From: a bacterium UBP14_UBA6098
GTDB lineage: Bacteria > UBP14 > UBA6098
Direction: 5' to 3'
Length of the DNA stretch: 64,000 bases
Assembly: GCA_002428525.1 (NCBI GenBank)
Contig: DIWU01000004.1
Span: 70,139 to 134,138, forward strand
In this document: piece by piece, positions 23,191 through 31,123 of the stretch
Position numbering within the stretch: position 1 is the stretch's first letter
Layout of the letters: each line of letters opens with the position of its first letter
Position numbers and translations under genes: made by a program
The notes under the pieces: generated by a model
The model's database searches: none
Seen by the model: the letters and a program-made list of their open reading frames with translations, nothing else
What the model was told of the DNA's origin: nothing

Positions 23191-24446
23191 TTAGTTACTC
23201 CATTCTTATAATCTATAGGTTTAACTATTACAATATTATTCTTTATTATTGAATTACTTACAAAATTTACACTCAAATAATTACCGGTTATACCTTCGCA
23301 AATACTATTAACTATTCTCTCAATAATCACTGTCTGGTCAATACCTATCTGCGTGTTTATAAACTTATTCCTAAGAACAAGATCAAGTGAAGATAGTCTT
23401 TCCATTCGCTCTCGCTTAATAGATTCATTAACATGAGGTTCCATAGCAAAAGCCTTTGTTCCGGCTCTCTTCGAGTATCGAAAGATATGAAGATACGAGA
23501 TTGGTAACGACTCCAATACGTTGTATGTCTCAGAAAAATCTTCTTCAGTCTCACCCGGAAAACCTACTATTATATCCGTTCCAATACCAATATTTTTCAC
23601 ATTAGAGTATATTTTATATATTTTTTCATAATATTGATCTCGAGTATATGATCTATTCATATTATGAAGTATATTATCACTTCCCGATTGTAAAGGAACA
23701 TGTAAATGAGGTGCAATTTTTGAGGAAGTCGCAATATATTCAATCATTTCGTCCGAAATTTCGTTAGGCTCGATACTGCTCAGCCGAATGCGGAAGATAT
23801 CCGTTTCTTCAGCTATCATTTTGCATAGACCAAGAATATCCTTATTCGAGTGTCTATATCTCCCGATATGAACCCCTGTTAACACAACTTCCTTTATTCC
23901 ATGATCCGAAAGAAGATTTACTTTGTCAATAATATTCGATGGCGATAAGCTAACCTCACGGCCCCTAACATAAGGCACAATACAGTAAGAACAAAATTGA
24001 TTACATCCATCCTGAATCTTAACGAAACCGCGTGTTCTATTATCATAATTATGTGCATTTATATTGCAATCTATATTTGTATTATTCTGACACAAATCAT
24101 AACTATAATCGGAATTTAGATACTTGACGATCTCTTCTTTGTCGTTACTGGGAAAGACTTTATCTATCGATAATTCACGAATCTTTATCTGATCAATATT
24201 TTGAGCGCTACAACCGGTCAATATGAGCTTTTTTGCGCCGAATTCTCGTTTTGCTCGCCGCAGATATTGACGCACCTTATAATCCGCGCGCGATGTGACA
24301 GTGCACCCACATATAATTACAATATCGAATGGAGGCAAATCGACAACATCGTAACCAGCGCTAATCAACCCGCTCTCAATCTCCCCCGCCTCGCATTGAG
24401 TGAGTTTACATCCGAATGCTTTAACCTTAATTCTCATATTTTTCAT
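23163..24446 (-). CDS. mtaB: tRNA N6-threonylcarbamoyladenosine (t6A37) methylthiotransferase MtaB
   Basis: A 427-residue second methylthiotransferase. AFGCKLTQCEAGEIE, GCTVTSRADYKVRQ and LTGCSAQ supply the auxiliary-cluster Cys residues, and the radical SAM motif is CNQFCSYC followed by IVPYVRGREVS. FRIRLSSIEPNEI is typical of the MtaB/YqeV branch, which converts t6A37 to ms2t6A37 in tRNAs reading ANN codons. The N-terminus contains two close Met codons (24446 and 24437); the first is used here. The gene starts about 40 nt from the divergent lpxH start, so both promoters overlap. It is distinctly AT-rich. Confidence 0.92.
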   Translation of the reverse strand: MKNMRIKVKAFGCKLTQCEAGEIESGLISAGYDVVDLPPFDIVIICGCTVTSRADYKVRQYLRRAKREFGAKKLILTGCSAQNIDQIKIRELSIDKVFPSNDKEEIVKYLNSDYSYDLCQNNTNIDCNINAHNYDNRTRGFVKIQDGCNQFCSYCIVPYVRGREVSLSPSNIIDKVNLLSDHGIKEVVLTGVHIGRYRHSNKDILGLCKMIAEETDIFRIRLSSIEPNEISDEMIEYIATSSKIAPHLHVPLQSGSDNILHNMNRSYTRDQYYEKIYKIYSNVKNIGIGTDIIVGFPGETEEDFSETYNVLESLPISYLHIFRYSKRAGTKAFAMEPHVNESIKRERMERLSSLDLVLRNKFINTQIGIDQTVIIERIVNSICEGITGNYLSVNFVSNSIIKNNIVIVKPIDYKNGVTNCYIEHIIL

Positions 24447-24453
24447 TTTGGAC

Positions 24454-24481
24454 TTGCATAAATCAGGAAATGATATATATA
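24454..24481 (+). promoter_or_regulatory. Promoter placed for a leaderless lpxH mRNA
   Basis: TTGCAT (24454-24459), 16-nt spacer, TATATA (24476-24481), then 7 nt to the ATG at 24489. No Shine-Dalgarno sequence is present. Confidence 0.5.
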
Positions 24482-24488
24482 TATCCCT

Positions 24489-25220
24489 ATGACTTCAAGT
24501 TCAAAGCCTATATATTTTTTTTCTGATGTTCACCTCGGTGTCGGTGATCAAGATGCTCTTAAGAACTTTAAGCTGAAGTCATTGCTCGACTTAGCCGCCA
24601 CAAACAACGCTGAGTGTTTTATTCTCGGCGACCTTTTCGATTTTTGGTTCGAGTTTTTCTCGGGGATCCCTAATTGTTACAAAAATACGCTTAATATATT
24701 ATGCAATGCTGTTTCAAAAGGCACCAAGATTACTTTTATTGGTGGAAATCACGACTATTGGGTAGGAAAAAACTTCATTAAAAAGTCCGGTTGCCAAGTC
24801 TTGAAGAAACCTTTTTTAGGAACTATAGCAAATACAAGGATTTACGCCGGTCATGGCGACGGTCTCGCCAAATCCGATTGGGCTTATCGGCTCATTCTTA
24901 AGCCATTTCTTCGATGTCCGGCATCAATCCTCCTTTTTAAGCTCTTCCCGCGGAAAATCGGCCAGAGAATCGCATGCGGCGTCTCTAATGGAAGCCGAAT
25001 CTACACAAAGAACAGAAATCTGAAATTCGAGGCCGAATACCTCGATACCGCGCAAAAAATCGCAAAAAATGGAATCGAATTCGTCATTGTGGGACATACC
25101 CACGAACCCGCGCGAATCGTCCGTCTCGAAAACACAACCTATGTCAACCTCGGCGATTTCTTCTCGCAATTCACCTATGCCGTCCTCGATAAAGGCAAAA
25201 TTAGAATCGACACAATCTGA
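24489..25220 (+). CDS. lpxH: UDP-2,3-diacylglucosamine diphosphatase-like metallophosphoesterase (LpxH-type)
   Basis: A 243-residue calcineurin-like phosphoesterase with the metal-binding series FSDVHLG, LGDLFDFWFEF, GGNHDYW, YAGHGDGL and GHTHEPA. The DFWFE segment after the second motif and the length match LpxH/YbbF, which hydrolyses UDP-2,3-diacylglucosamine to lipid X in lipid A synthesis at the inner-membrane surface. The rfaE1/rfaE2 genes in the window support a lipopolysaccharide-making cell. The other lpx genes are absent here, so an equally sized paralog with another substrate cannot be excluded. The 5' half is AT-rich, the 3' half is not. Transcription runs into the cloverleaf repeat, which starts 4 nt after the stop. 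Confidence 0.85.
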   Translation: MTSSSKPIYFFSDVHLGVGDQDALKNFKLKSLLDLAATNNAECFILGDLFDFWFEFFSGIPNCYKNTLNILCNAVSKGTKITFIGGNHDYWVGKNFIKKSGCQVLKKPFLGTIANTRIYAGHGDGLAKSDWAYRLILKPFLRCPASILLFKLFPRKIGQRIACGVSNGSRIYTKNRNLKFEAEYLDTAQKIAKNGIEFVIVGHTHEPARIVRLENTTYVNLGDFFSQFTYAVLDKGKIRIDTI

Positions 25221-25223
25221 ATA

Positions 25224-25384
25224 GGGGCGTCGGCGCCACCTGCCAAAGCAGGTGGCCGCGGCGTGTTCGCGACGGAAATCCATCAAATTCAAAAAGTTTA
25301 TCCGCGAACACGACGGCCGTCGAGGCCATGAGAAATCGCTAACCTAACTGAGTTATAACTATGGCCTCGACGGACCGACGCCCC
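25224..25384. repeat. 161-bp cloverleaf of four perfect inverted repeats
   Basis: A closing stem of 10 bp (25224-25233 GGGGCGTCGG with 25375-25384) encloses three perfect hairpins: 9 bp with CAAA loop (25235-25243/25248-25256), 10 bp with a 31-nt loop (25262-25271/25303-25312) and 13 bp with a 31-nt loop (25317-25329/25361-25373). It fills the whole gap between the convergent lpxH and glycosyltransferase genes. No coding sequence or known RNA family was recognised. Plausible identities are a mobile miniature element, a REP-like palindrome or a structured RNA. GC content is far above that of the adjacent lpxH. Confidence 0.85.
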
Positions 25385-25405
25385 GGGGTTTGACGAAAGC
25401 GGAGA

Positions 25406-26509
25406 TTAATTTCGGAGGATGCTTCTAAAAAAAGCCTCGTAATTGTCGATCGTTTTCTGAATTGTGAAGCGCGAGTGTGCGGCTTCAAGGCCGTTTGCGA
25501 TCCTCTCTCGCTTGATATTTCCATCATCTACGAGGAGGATTATCTTTCGCGCAAGCTCTTCGACATTGCCATCTTCGAACCAAAGGCCGTTCTTTTCGTT
25601 GTCGATAACATCGATGATGCCCTGTGATCTCGTTCCGATTACCGGAACCCCAAGGCCCATAGCCTCGACAAGAACCAGCCCGAAACCGTCCATAGTCGAG
25701 GGGAGCACGAAAACATCGAAGATTCGGTAATAATCGACAACCTCCTCGCGAGGAACGATTCCGGCATAGATGATGCGGTTTTTGATTCCAAACTCCTTGG
25801 CGAAGGCGTCCATAGCGCCGACCTCGATGCCTACGAACATCAGGGTATAGCTTTCAGGAAGAAACCTGCATGCCGCAATAAGCTGGGCTTGATTTTTAAA
25901 CCTTGAAATACAGCCGACGATCACTTCGTTCTTTTCGATCTGATATTTTTCGCGAAGGGTTGCTGTCTTCGACTCGCTTGCGCGCTCAAAAAAGTCGGGG
26001 GTCATTCCGTTGAAAATCACCTCGAGATGGCTTTCAGGATAGCCATTTTTAACGAAGGTTTTCTTCAAGCTTTCGCTAACAACAACGATTTTTTCTGTGT
26101 TTCCGATATAAAACTTCCGTTGTAGCCAGCCTCCACTACTCATCGGAAGTTGGCGGCGTGTATGAACGACCTTAAGATCAAGCTCGAATAGTCTGTTTGC
26201 AAAAATCGAGATATACCTATCTGCGCTCGATTGGGCGTTGATTATCGAAATTCCATTTTCGCGGACTAAATCGCGAATCGCCCGTATCGAGGCGAGGTCG
26301 AACTTGCCTTTAAAAGGCACCGGAACTCGTTTCGCGGATGAACTCCCGAGCATACTATAAAGAAGGGAGTCTGCGGGGCATGCGACAAAGATTCTATGAC
26401 CTCGCTTCGCTAAACCCTCGGCGAGATAGAATGTCGATTGGGTCGCTCCGGTAAGTGTGCCTTCGCAAGTGGTGAAAAGTATAGCTAATCTCTCGGCCTC
26501 ATTGTTCAT
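25406..26509 (-). CDS. Family 4 glycosyltransferase
   Basis: A 367-residue GT-B fold enzyme. The N-terminal acceptor domain begins LAILFTTCEGTLTGATQST, includes FYLAEGLAKRGHRIFVACP and SIINAQSSADRY. The donor domain contains VVVSESLKKTFVKNGY, VIFNGM, VGCISRFKNQAQ, the nucleotide-sugar loop VLPSTMDGFGLVLVEAMGLGVPVIGT with the E-x7-E-type motif (DGFGLVLVEA), and a C-terminal helix. It likely extends a lipopolysaccharide core, exopolysaccharide or glycolipid. It stands alone, without other glycan genes next to it. The stop lies 21 nt beyond the cloverleaf repeat. Confidence 0.9.
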   Translation of the reverse strand: MNNEAERLAILFTTCEGTLTGATQSTFYLAEGLAKRGHRIFVACPADSLLYSMLGSSSAKRVPVPFKGKFDLASIRAIRDLVRENGISIINAQSSADRYISIFANRLFELDLKVVHTRRQLPMSSGGWLQRKFYIGNTEKIVVVSESLKKTFVKNGYPESHLEVIFNGMTPDFFERASESKTATLREKYQIEKNEVIVGCISRFKNQAQLIAACRFLPESYTLMFVGIEVGAMDAFAKEFGIKNRIIYAGIVPREEVVDYYRIFDVFVLPSTMDGFGLVLVEAMGLGVPVIGTRSQGIIDVIDNEKNGLWFEDGNVEELARKIILLVDDGNIKRERIANGLEAAHSRFTIQKTIDNYEAFFRSILRN

Positions 26510-26657
26510 TTTGAATTTTTATCCGTAGTAACTCCGTGCAATTTTAATCCAGCCCACCGATTTCGATGAAGGATTGCCGAAAATATACTCGTTTTATTCG
26601 ATAGAGCAAGTGCATTGTTATAAGAATAGGGCGACAAAAGCCCTATGGCGGTCAAAG

Positions 26658-26679
26658 AAAACCCCGCATAAGCGGGGCT
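26658..26679 (-). terminator. Intrinsic terminator after the DUF4870 gene
   Basis: On the minus strand AGCCCCGC-TTAT-GCGGGGTTTT, a 7-bp GC-rich stem with T run, about 30 nt after the DUF4870 stop. The rest of the 196-nt gap to the glycosyltransferase start holds nothing recognisable. Confidence 0.85.
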
Positions 26680-26705
26680 CTCAAAAGCTCCAATGAATAA
26701 TCGTC

Positions 26706-27095
26706 TTATTCGGCCGGAGGCGGAGGAGGGACAGAACCTGTCACGGTCGGCTTGCAAAGACCCATCTTGGGGCCGTATTTGCCGAGAACCGGAACAAACT
26801 TAGCCTTGCCGCCGATAGCATTGATCAGGCCGATAATCCAAAGGACCAGCACTCCAAGGCCGGCGATCGCACCGATAATCGGGACGATGCAGGTGAACGA
26901 GAGAACCGAGGAGATAACCGAAAGTCCAATCGCGACGATGACTAAGATTATCGCCTGTTCTGTATGGAACATCGAATAGCGATTTTCGCGCTGGGCGAGC
27001 AATGGGATCAAGAAGAGGATATAGGCCAAAATGCCCATCGTCTTCCCCTCTTCGACCTCAGCCTGTGTAAATTCATACCCGTTCTCAAATTCCAT
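26706..27095 (-). CDS. DUF4870 small membrane protein
   Basis: A 129-residue protein with three or four hydrophobic helices: GILAYILFLIPLLA, a charged turn RENRYSMFHTEQA, IILVIVAIGLSVISSVLSF, and IIGAIAGLGVLVLWIIGLINAI, with a Pro-rich tail. The 'LAYI-fxxPLL...FHxxQA' pattern is typical of DUF4870/Tic20-like proteins, whose function is unknown. The ATG at 27095 follows GGGAGG; four residues upstream another start is possible but lacks a site. It is bounded by a terminator downstream and separated from frr by about 100 nt, so it is probably monocistronic. Confidence 0.85.
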   Translation of the reverse strand: MEFENGYEFTQAEVEEGKTMGILAYILFLIPLLAQRENRYSMFHTEQAIILVIVAIGLSVISSVLSFTCIVPIIGAIAGLGVLVLWIIGLINAIGGKAKFVPVLGKYGPKMGLCKPTVTGSVPPPPPAE

Positions 27096-27198
27096 TATTC
27101 CTCCCAATTTTAATTTTTCACATATTTAATTAAACTATTTTTAGGCGATTGTCAATATCATAATCGCTTTTCGGATCATAGGTCGAGCTCCTTACGGC

Positions 27199-27756
27199 CT
27201 AAATATTGAGGATCTCCTCTTCCTTTTTCTTCTTGAGATCATCAATTTTATTGGAGTATTCATCGGTCAAATCTTGAATCTCGTCGGAGCCGCGCTTTGC
27301 GATGTCCTCGGGGATTCCGCCATCCTTCTGGCCCTTCTTGATCTGCTCGACAGCGTCTCTGCGAATATTCCGCACCGCAACCTTGCCCTCCTCGGAGATC
27401 TTGGAGGCTACCTTCGTAAGATCGATTCTGCGTTCTTTCGTAAGTGGGGGAATCGACAGACGAATGACATTGCCGTCGGTTTGCGGCGGAAGGTTGATAT
27501 CAGAGGCGTTTATCGCGCGGACAATCGGATCGACTGCGTTTTTGTCCCAAGGCTGAATGACTATGAGCCTCGCTTCGGGAATCGCGATGGAAGCGATTTG
27601 ATTAATCGGCATTTCAGTGCCGTAGTAGTCAACCTTAATTCCTTCGAGAATAGCCGCGGAGGCCTTGCCGGTGCGAAGTTTGGACAAATCCTTCGCTATG
27701 GCCTCGATAGCCTTTTGCATTCGGTCTTTCGCATCTTTGACAATACTATCGAGCAT
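27199..27756 (-). CDS. frr: Ribosome recycling factor
   Basis: A 185-residue protein, exactly the usual length. It keeps the family features LSKLRTGKASAAILEGIKVDYYG, PINQIASI, IQPWDKN, IRAINASDINLPPQTDG, IRLSIPPLTKERR and the C-terminal coiled coil ending DDLKKKKEEEIL. It splits post-termination ribosomes together with EF-G. The ATG at 27756 lies behind AAGGAG inside the 3' end of pyrH (11-bp overlap), so it is coupled to pyrH. A longer frame upstream runs inside pyrH and is discarded. It is the last gene of the rplM-to-frr translation block. Confidence 0.97.
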   Translation of the reverse strand: MLDSIVKDAKDRMQKAIEAIAKDLSKLRTGKASAAILEGIKVDYYGTEMPINQIASIAIPEARLIVIQPWDKNAVDPIVRAINASDINLPPQTDGNVIRLSIPPLTKERRIDLTKVASKISEEGKVAVRNIRRDAVEQIKKGQKDGGIPEDIAKRGSDEIQDLTDEYSNKIDDLKKKKEEEILNI

Positions 27757-28480
27757 ATCGATACTCCTTTTTTCCGCCGATAATCGTTCCAACCGCTTCA
27801 CCGGCAAGAACCCGTGCGAGGTTCCCGCCGAAGCCGAGGTTGAATACGAGAATCGGAATATCGTTTTCCGCACAAAGTGTAATTGCCGTATGATCCATCA
27901 CGCGAAGGTTCTTCTCGATGACATCCAAATATGTGATTTGATCGAACTTTTTCGCGGAAGGGTTCTTAACCGGGTCGCTATCGAAAACACCATCCACCTT
28001 AGTGCCTTTAAGGACGACCTCCGCGCCGATCTCGACGGCTCTAAGCGCGGCCGCAGTATCGGTCGTGAAGTAGGGATTTCCCGTTCCGCCGGCGAGGATT
28101 ATCACCCTCCCCTTTTCGAGGTGGTGAATTGCTCTTCGGCGAATATACGGCTCGGCGACTTGATCCATCTTGATCGCCGACAGGACGCGCGTATGGATCC
28201 CCTTCTTTTCGAGGACAACCTGAAGGGCGAGGGCGTTGATAGCAGTAGCGAGCATGCCCATATAATCGCCTGCGGCGCGATCGAAGCCGAGTTCCGTTCC
28301 AGCGAGGCCGCGGAAGATATTTCCGCCACCGACGACTAAGCCTATCTCCGCACCGGTATCATGGGCGGTGGCGATCTCGTCCGCTATCTCGGAAATCCTC
28401 TGCGAGCCGATGCCATAGGTTTCTTTGCCCTGCAGGCCTTCGCCGGAGATTTTCAGCAATACTCTTTTGAACTTCAGCAT
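27746..28480 (-). CDS. pyrH: UMP kinase
   Basis: A 244-residue bacterial UMP kinase (amino-acid-kinase fold) converting UMP to UDP with ATP. Motifs are LKISGEGL, VVGGGNIFRG, GDYMGMLATAINAL, ILAGGTGNPYFTTDTAAALRA, VLKGTKVDGVFDSDP and the C-terminal VGTIIGG. It is allosterically controlled by GTP and UTP in known members. It lies between tsf and frr as in many bacteria. A strong terminator separates it from tsf, so part of its transcription must come from read-through or from a promoter inside tsf. Confidence 0.97.
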   Translation of the reverse strand: MLKFKRVLLKISGEGLQGKETYGIGSQRISEIADEIATAHDTGAEIGLVVGGGNIFRGLAGTELGFDRAAGDYMGMLATAINALALQVVLEKKGIHTRVLSAIKMDQVAEPYIRRRAIHHLEKGRVIILAGGTGNPYFTTDTAAALRAVEIGAEVVLKGTKVDGVFDSDPVKNPSAKKFDQITYLDVIEKNLRVMDHTAITLCAENDIPILVFNLGFGGNLARVLAGEAVGTIIGGKKEYRYAR

Positions 28481-28481
28481 A

Positions 28482-28514
28482 ATAATAAAAAAATCGGGGT
28501 TTATTCCCCGATTT
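28482..28514 (-). terminator. Intrinsic terminator or attenuator between tsf and pyrH
   Basis: On the minus strand a 9-bp stem AAATCGGGG/CCCCGATTT with a 6-nt loop is followed by a T run. Its 5' arm is formed by the last codons of tsf. It would lower pyrH-frr expression relative to rpsB-tsf. Confidence 0.8.
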
Positions 28515-29100
28515 TAAAACGCGCGAATTGGCCGAGTTGGATATTTTCGCCAAGTTTTGCTATAAGCTCCTGCAAGATCGTTTCGATCTTTTTATCGGGT
28601 TCCTTGATAGAAAACTGGCGAAGCAGAACAGTCTGATCGTAGAACTTCTCGAGTTTGCCCTCAACAATCTTCTCAACAAAGGCCTCGGGTTTACCGGTGG
28701 CAAGGGCTTGGTCTTTGTAGATGGCCTTTTCCCTATCGAGAACTGCGGGGTCGATCTGATCGACAGAGACAGCGAGAGGATCCTCGGCGGCAATCTGCAT
28801 CGCGACATCGTTGCAGAAATTGATGAAATCAGCCGTCCTTGCGACGAAATCGGTTTCGCAGAAAACCTCGAGCAGAACACCGAGTTTCGAGCCGGGGTGA
28901 ATATAGGCGTGGACTCTACCGTCGTTAGCCTCTCTGCCGAGTTTCTTCGCGGCCTTCGCGATTCCGGCCTTGCGGAGATTGTCAACCGCCTTCTCGATAT
29001 CGCCTTCGGCTTCGACGAGGGCGTTTTTACAGTCCATCATTCCGGCTCCGGTCATCTTCCGAAGCTCTTGAACCTTCTTTGCATCGATATTACTGCTCAT
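28501..29100 (-). CDS. tsf: Translation elongation factor Ts
   Basis: A 199-residue EF-Ts, the shorter type without the second full core subdomain. The UBA-like N-terminus VQELRKMTGAGMMDCKNAL is followed by EGDIEKAVDNLRKAG, then the core with VLLEVFCETDFVARTADF, and the helical coiled coil ends with LLRQFSIKEPDKKI. It exchanges GDP for GTP on EF-Tu. The ATG at 29100 lies inside the end of rpsB (11-bp overlap). A frame extended to 29178 is only the rpsB 3' end in another frame. The last codons form one arm of the downstream terminator. Confidence 0.96.
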   Translation of the reverse strand: MSSNIDAKKVQELRKMTGAGMMDCKNALVEAEGDIEKAVDNLRKAGIAKAAKKLGREANDGRVHAYIHPGSKLGVLLEVFCETDFVARTADFINFCNDVAMQIAAEDPLAVSVDQIDPAVLDREKAIYKDQALATGKPEAFVEKIVEGKLEKFYDQTVLLRQFSIKEPDKKIETILQELIAKLGENIQLGQFARFKIGE

Positions 29101-29926
29101 TTTTAGCCTTCCTAACTGCCTTGGGAACTTCCTTTTTATGTGCATTGACCGGCATATCTTCTTCTTCGACAACAACATTCGAGTCGTTGCTTTCCATCTC
29201 CGCGATGCGAGCCTCCTCGTCGATCCTCTCTAAGAGCTGGCTTCCGGACATGCCGTCGCGTGCGGCGTCGGCGATCGCTCCGGCGATCAGCTTGATCGAT
29301 TTAATAGCGTCGTCGTTGGCAGGAATGGGATAATCGATAACATCGGGATCGGTGTTTGTGTCACAGATCGCGACGATCGGCAGATGAAGCTTTTTCGCCT
29401 CATTAATTGGGATATCTTCTTTTTTGGCATCGACGATGAAGAGAAGGTCGGGCAATTTATCCATATTGCGGATACCGCCGAGAACCTTTGTCAATCTTTC
29501 GTAGTCCTTCTCGAGCTCGAGAACCTCTTTTTTTGTAAGCTTATCGAATGTTCCGTCCTCGCGGTTTCTCTCGATCTGCTTCATTCGATCGACCGAGGTT
29601 CTTATTGTGCGGAAATTCGTGAGCATTCCGCCGAGCCAGCGCTCGGAGACATAATACATGCCGCACCTTTCGGCCTCTTCCCTCATGATATTTTTTGCTT
29701 GCTTTTTCGTGCCGACAAAAAGCACCGAACCGCCGTTGGAGACGGTGCGTCGAACTACTTCATAGGCCTCGAGCAGGCAATAGAGGGTTTTTTTCAGGTC
29801 GATAAGGTGGATACCGTTTTTTTCGCCGAAGATGAATTTCTGCATCTTAGGGTGCCAACGGGAGGTTTGGTGTCCGAAATGGGCACCGGCGTCAAGCAGG
29901 TCCTCCAAAGTGACATTTGGTAACAT
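29090..29926 (-). CDS. rpsB: Ribosomal protein S2
   Basis: A 278-residue S2 with LLDAGAHFGHQTSRWHPKM, FIFGEKNGIHLIDLKKT, VLFVGTKKQAKNIM, SERWLGGMLTNFRTIR, PDLLFIVDAKKE and IPANDDAIKSI. An acidic then basic tail (about 240-278) goes beyond the usual core. It is the last-assembled small-subunit protein. AAGGAG precedes the ATG. The 95-nt gap upstream contains GC-rich complementary segments that may form an autoregulatory leader. Confidence 0.97.
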   Translation of the reverse strand: MLPNVTLEDLLDAGAHFGHQTSRWHPKMQKFIFGEKNGIHLIDLKKTLYCLLEAYEVVRRTVSNGGSVLFVGTKKQAKNIMREEAERCGMYYVSERWLGGMLTNFRTIRTSVDRMKQIERNREDGTFDKLTKKEVLELEKDYERLTKVLGGIRNMDKLPDLLFIVDAKKEDIPINEAKKLHLPIVAICDTNTDPDVIDYPIPANDDAIKSIKLIAGAIADAARDGMSGSQLLERIDEEARIAEMESNDSNVVVEEEDMPVNAHKKEVPKAVRKAKNEQ

Positions 29927-30010
29927 TTTAAACTCCTTGGGGTTAAACGACGGCCGGGAGTCTTAATTCCGTTGCCCTATTCGGGACCCCACCGGAGGCT
30001 CGCGGCCTAT
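29927..30010 (-). promoter_or_regulatory. Candidate rpsB leader RNA
   Basis: On the minus strand the untranslated region between rpsI and rpsB contains TAGGCCG early and CGGCCGTCG late, plus CTCCGG and CCGGGAG, which can pair to form a long imperfect stem ending just before the AAGGAG of rpsB. Several bacterial groups have S2-binding rpsB leaders, so autoregulation is plausible. No match to a specific Rfam model could be tested. Confidence 0.4.
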
Positions 30011-30021
30011 TTTACAATAAA

Positions 30022-30414
30022 CTATCTCTTCGAGAATTGGAAGCGTTTGCGCGCCTTGGGTCTTCCATATTTCTTACGTTCAACGCCTCGCGGATCGCGA
30101 GTGAGGAAGCCCTCTCTTTTAAGTGCGGTCCTAAGCTCGGGATTATATTTCACAAGCGCTCTGGCAAGACCGAGCCTGATTGCGCCGGCCTGTCCCCTGA
30201 CTCCGCCGCCCTTGGTCATACACTCGATTGTCACCGTTTCTTCCATCTGGACTTTGCGAAGCGGCTCGATCATATGAATCACGAGATCCTCGCGGCAGAA
30301 GAAATCGGAGGGAGATTTTCCGTTCACTGTTTGCGATTTCTTCGTTTCGGGCTTGATCCAGACGCGTGCGACGGCGTCTTTTCTTTTTCCGGTAGCATAG
30401 ATTCCGTTTTTCAA
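30022..30414 (-). CDS. rpsI: Ribosomal protein S9
   Basis: A 130-residue S9, the normal length, with YATGKRKDAVARVWI, VNGKSPSDFF, TKGGGVRGQAGAIRLGLARAL, LKREGFLTRDPRGVERKKYG and the invariant C-terminal FSKR that reaches the P-site tRNA. The start is TTG at 30414, 7 nt after AAGGAG; no ATG is available at this position and an upstream ATG at 30489 lies inside rplM. It follows rplM by 10 nt, the standard rplM-rpsI pair. Confidence 0.96.
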   Translation of the reverse strand: MKNGIYATGKRKDAVARVWIKPETKKSQTVNGKSPSDFFCREDLVIHMIEPLRKVQMEETVTIECMTKGGGVRGQAGAIRLGLARALVKYNPELRTALKREGFLTRDPRGVERKKYGRPKARKRFQFSKR

Positions 30415-30424
30415 CGAAGCTCCT

Positions 30425-30856
30425 TTATTCGATTGTAAGCACTTCGGGTTGTTGGGCGACATGCGGGTGATCGGCGCCGGAATAGACATGGAGCTTTTTG
30501 AAAAGCCGTCTTCCGAGCCTATTTCTGGGCAACATCCCCTTCACCGCATGTTCGACGATTTTTTCGGGGTTTTTATCGAGAACTTCAGCCCATTTCTTTT
30601 CGCGAAGCCCGCCGGGGTACCCTGTGAAGCTCTTGTGGACATTGAGTTCGAGCTTCTTGCCGGTGAACTGGATTTTTTCGGCATTGACAACAATGACATG
30701 GTCGCCGGTGTCGAGGTGGGGCGTATAGATCGGCTTTTCTTTGCCTCGAATAACGCGTGCCACCTTGGCGGCCATCCTGCCGAGAATAAGGCCTTCGGCG
30801 TCGAGAACCCACCATTTATGGTTAATTTCGTTCTGTTTCGGCGTAGGCGATTTCAT
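30425..30856 (-). CDS. rplM: Ribosomal protein L13
   Basis: A 143-residue L13 with HKWWVLDAEGLILGRMA, KVARVIRGKEKPIYTPHLD, GDHVIVVNAEKIQFTGKK, YPGGLREKKW and VKGMLPRNRLGRRLFKKLHVYSGADHPH. It starts the translation block rplM-rpsI-rpsB-tsf-pyrH-frr. GAGG precedes the ATG. A likely promoter (30930-30957) and a stem-loop (30892-30917) lie upstream. Confidence 0.97.
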   Translation of the reverse strand: MKSPTPKQNEINHKWWVLDAEGLILGRMAAKVARVIRGKEKPIYTPHLDTGDHVIVVNAEKIQFTGKKLELNVHKSFTGYPGGLREKKWAEVLDKNPEKIVEHAVKGMLPRNRLGRRLFKKLHVYSGADHPHVAQQPEVLTIE

Positions 30857-30891
30857 CTTGACCTCTTCTTTTAGTCGCTAAATTAATTTCG

Positions 30892-30917
30892 GCGAACGAG
30901 TTTCTCCCCCCGTTCGC
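30892..30917 (-). promoter_or_regulatory. Stem-loop in the rplM leader
   Basis: Perfect 7-bp stem GCGAACG/CGTTCGC around a 12-nt loop, inside the predicted 5' untranslated region of rplM about 35 nt before the start codon. It resembles the position of L13 autoregulatory leaders but has no recognised consensus. Confidence 0.45.
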
Positions 30918-30929
30918 AAAACAAGCCAC

Positions 30930-30957
30930 AATTTACTCAATAAACCCGATAAGTCAA
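30930..30957 (-). promoter_or_regulatory. Promoter of the rplM-rpsI block
   Basis: TTGACT (30952-30957) and TAAATT (30930-30935) on the minus strand, 16 nt apart, giving a leader of about 65 nt. Confidence 0.5.
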
Positions 30958-31086
30958 GTTAAAAAATTTATTAAATTTGCGTTTTGTTTAGAGCGAGCGT
31001 GGTTTTGGGGGATGGATTCTTTGTCCGAAAGCTATTCTATATAAAGATTTCGACCCTCACAGAGCCGCTTTAAATACAGTATTCTA

Positions 31087-31115
31087 TTGCTAATCCACGA
31101 TTCGAGGTTTATATT
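31087..31115 (+). promoter_or_regulatory. Promoter placed for a leaderless mRNA of the DUF2723 gene
   Basis: TTGCTA (31087-31092), 17-nt spacer, TATATT (31110-31115), 8 nt to the ATG at 31124. No Shine-Dalgarno sequence precedes the ATG. Confidence 0.55.
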
Positions 31116-31123
31116 TTTGTCGT

